Assembly: GCA_027021325.1 (NCBI GenBank)
Contig: JALUUN010000353.1
Coordinates: forward strand, 1 to 6,141
Direction: 5' to 3'
Length of the DNA stretch: 6,141 bases
Source of the DNA: Planctomycetota bacterium
GTDB lineage: Bacteria > Planctomycetota > UBA1135
Shown here: positions 5,852-6,141 of the stretch, piece by piece
Layout of the letters: each line of letters opens with the position of its first letter
Position numbering within the stretch: position 1 is the first letter of the stretch
The notes under the pieces: model-generated
The model's input: only the letters and a program-made list of their open reading frames with translations
The model's database searches: none
What the model was told of the DNA's origin: nothing
Position numbers and translations under genes: made by a program

Positions 5852-6141
5852 ATGAGCGAGATCCGGCCTGTCCTCCTCCTGGTCCTTGACGGCTGGGGCG
5901 ACGCCGCCCCGGGCGAGGACAACGCCGTCACCTCGGCTCCGGCGCGCAACTTCCTGGAGTGGTGGGAGGAGTGGCCGCACGCCCGGCTGTCGGCCTCCGG
6001 ACGCGAGGTCGGCCTGCCCCTGGGCCTCATGGGCAACAGCGAGGTCGGCCATACCAACATCGGCGCCGGCCGCGTGGTCTACCAGGAAATCACGCGTATC
6101 GACCGCGACATCGAGGAGGGCGGCTTCCGGCGCAACGGCGC
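5852..6141 (+). CDS. gpmI: 2,3-bisphosphoglycerate-independent phosphoglycerate mutase, N-terminal part
   Basis: The first 96 residues are visible and the gene continues past the right edge. The enzyme interconverts 3- and 2-phosphoglycerate in glycolysis and gluconeogenesis, using two Mn ions and a phosphoserine intermediate. The N-terminal metal motif VLDGWG (11-16, Asp13) is followed by the NAV segment (24-26), PHARLSASG (42-50), the catalytic-serine motif MGNSEVGH (60-67, Ser63) and NIGAGRVVYQ (69-78), then the TRID segment (81-84). All match the alkaline-phosphatase-superfamily iPGM type, not the cofactor-dependent dPGM type. A full-length protein of this family has about 510 residues, so roughly four fifths lies outside. 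The ATG at 5852 places the metal motif at the usual distance from the N-terminus. The bases before it are pyrimidine-rich (CCCTCCCCCCTC), with no Shine-Dalgarno sequence. It diverges from the M48 gene. Confidence 0.96.
   Translation, partial: MSEIRPVLLLVLDGWGDAAPGEDNAVTSAPARNFLEWWEEWPHARLSASGREVGLPLGLMGNSEVGHTNIGAGRVVYQEITRIDRDIEEGGFRRNG

Noticed and set aside
1..6141. CRISPR arrays, tRNAs, insertion-sequence ends, toxin-antitoxin or phage genes.
   Set aside because: Looked for on both strands. No spaced direct repeats, cloverleaf signatures, terminal inverted repeats with a transposase, or matching protein motifs were seen.

Overview
The window is very GC-rich (by eye about 70% or more) and densely coding, with gaps between genes of only 5 to about 90 bases. 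It holds six genes: two run off the window edges and four are complete. The high GC, an exported lipoprotein-type M48 peptidase, an exported M28 peptidase with a PA-like domain and an iPGM-type glycolytic enzyme suggest a free-living, probably Gram-negative bacterium of a high-GC phylum, for example Acidobacteriota-like, Myxococcota-like or related uncultured lineages. The phylum cannot be fixed from this sequence. I see no tRNA, rRNA, CRISPR array, insertion sequence, prophage or plasmid signal, and no change in composition that would indicate recent transfer.

Layout. Bases 1-1431 (minus strand, cut by the left edge) encode a GTPase with a clear P-loop, a DTPDFDS G3 motif, an unusual G4 region and a long arginine-rich helical tail. 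Facing away from it, 1501-2274 (plus) encodes an unrecognised protein with a single N-terminal membrane anchor. The space between this divergent pair is 15 to 69 bases depending on the GTPase start, and contains small inverted repeats. The anchored protein then converges on a three-gene minus-strand block that reads 5761 to 2286: an M48 metallopeptidase lipoprotein (LoiP/BepA-like), an M28 metallopeptidase with a PA-like insert, and a ROK-family sugar kinase. Gene junctions in this block are about 5 and 36 bases, so it is very likely one transcript. Divergent from it, 5852-6141 (plus, cut by the right edge) is the start of 2,3-bisphosphoglycerate-independent phosphoglycerate mutase (gpmI).

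How the genes may work together (inference). The M48 and M28 enzymes would act outside the cytoplasm, one in envelope protein quality control or assembly and the other in trimming peptides. The ROK kinase and gpmI are cytoplasmic carbon-metabolism enzymes. The combination looks mostly like housekeeping genes packed together rather than a defence or mobile system. The least explained parts are the GTPase with its basic amphipathic segment, the membrane protein divergent from it, the non-ATG start of the M28 gene, and the general lack of Shine-Dalgarno sequences. I did not find convincing evidence of a wholly new biological system.
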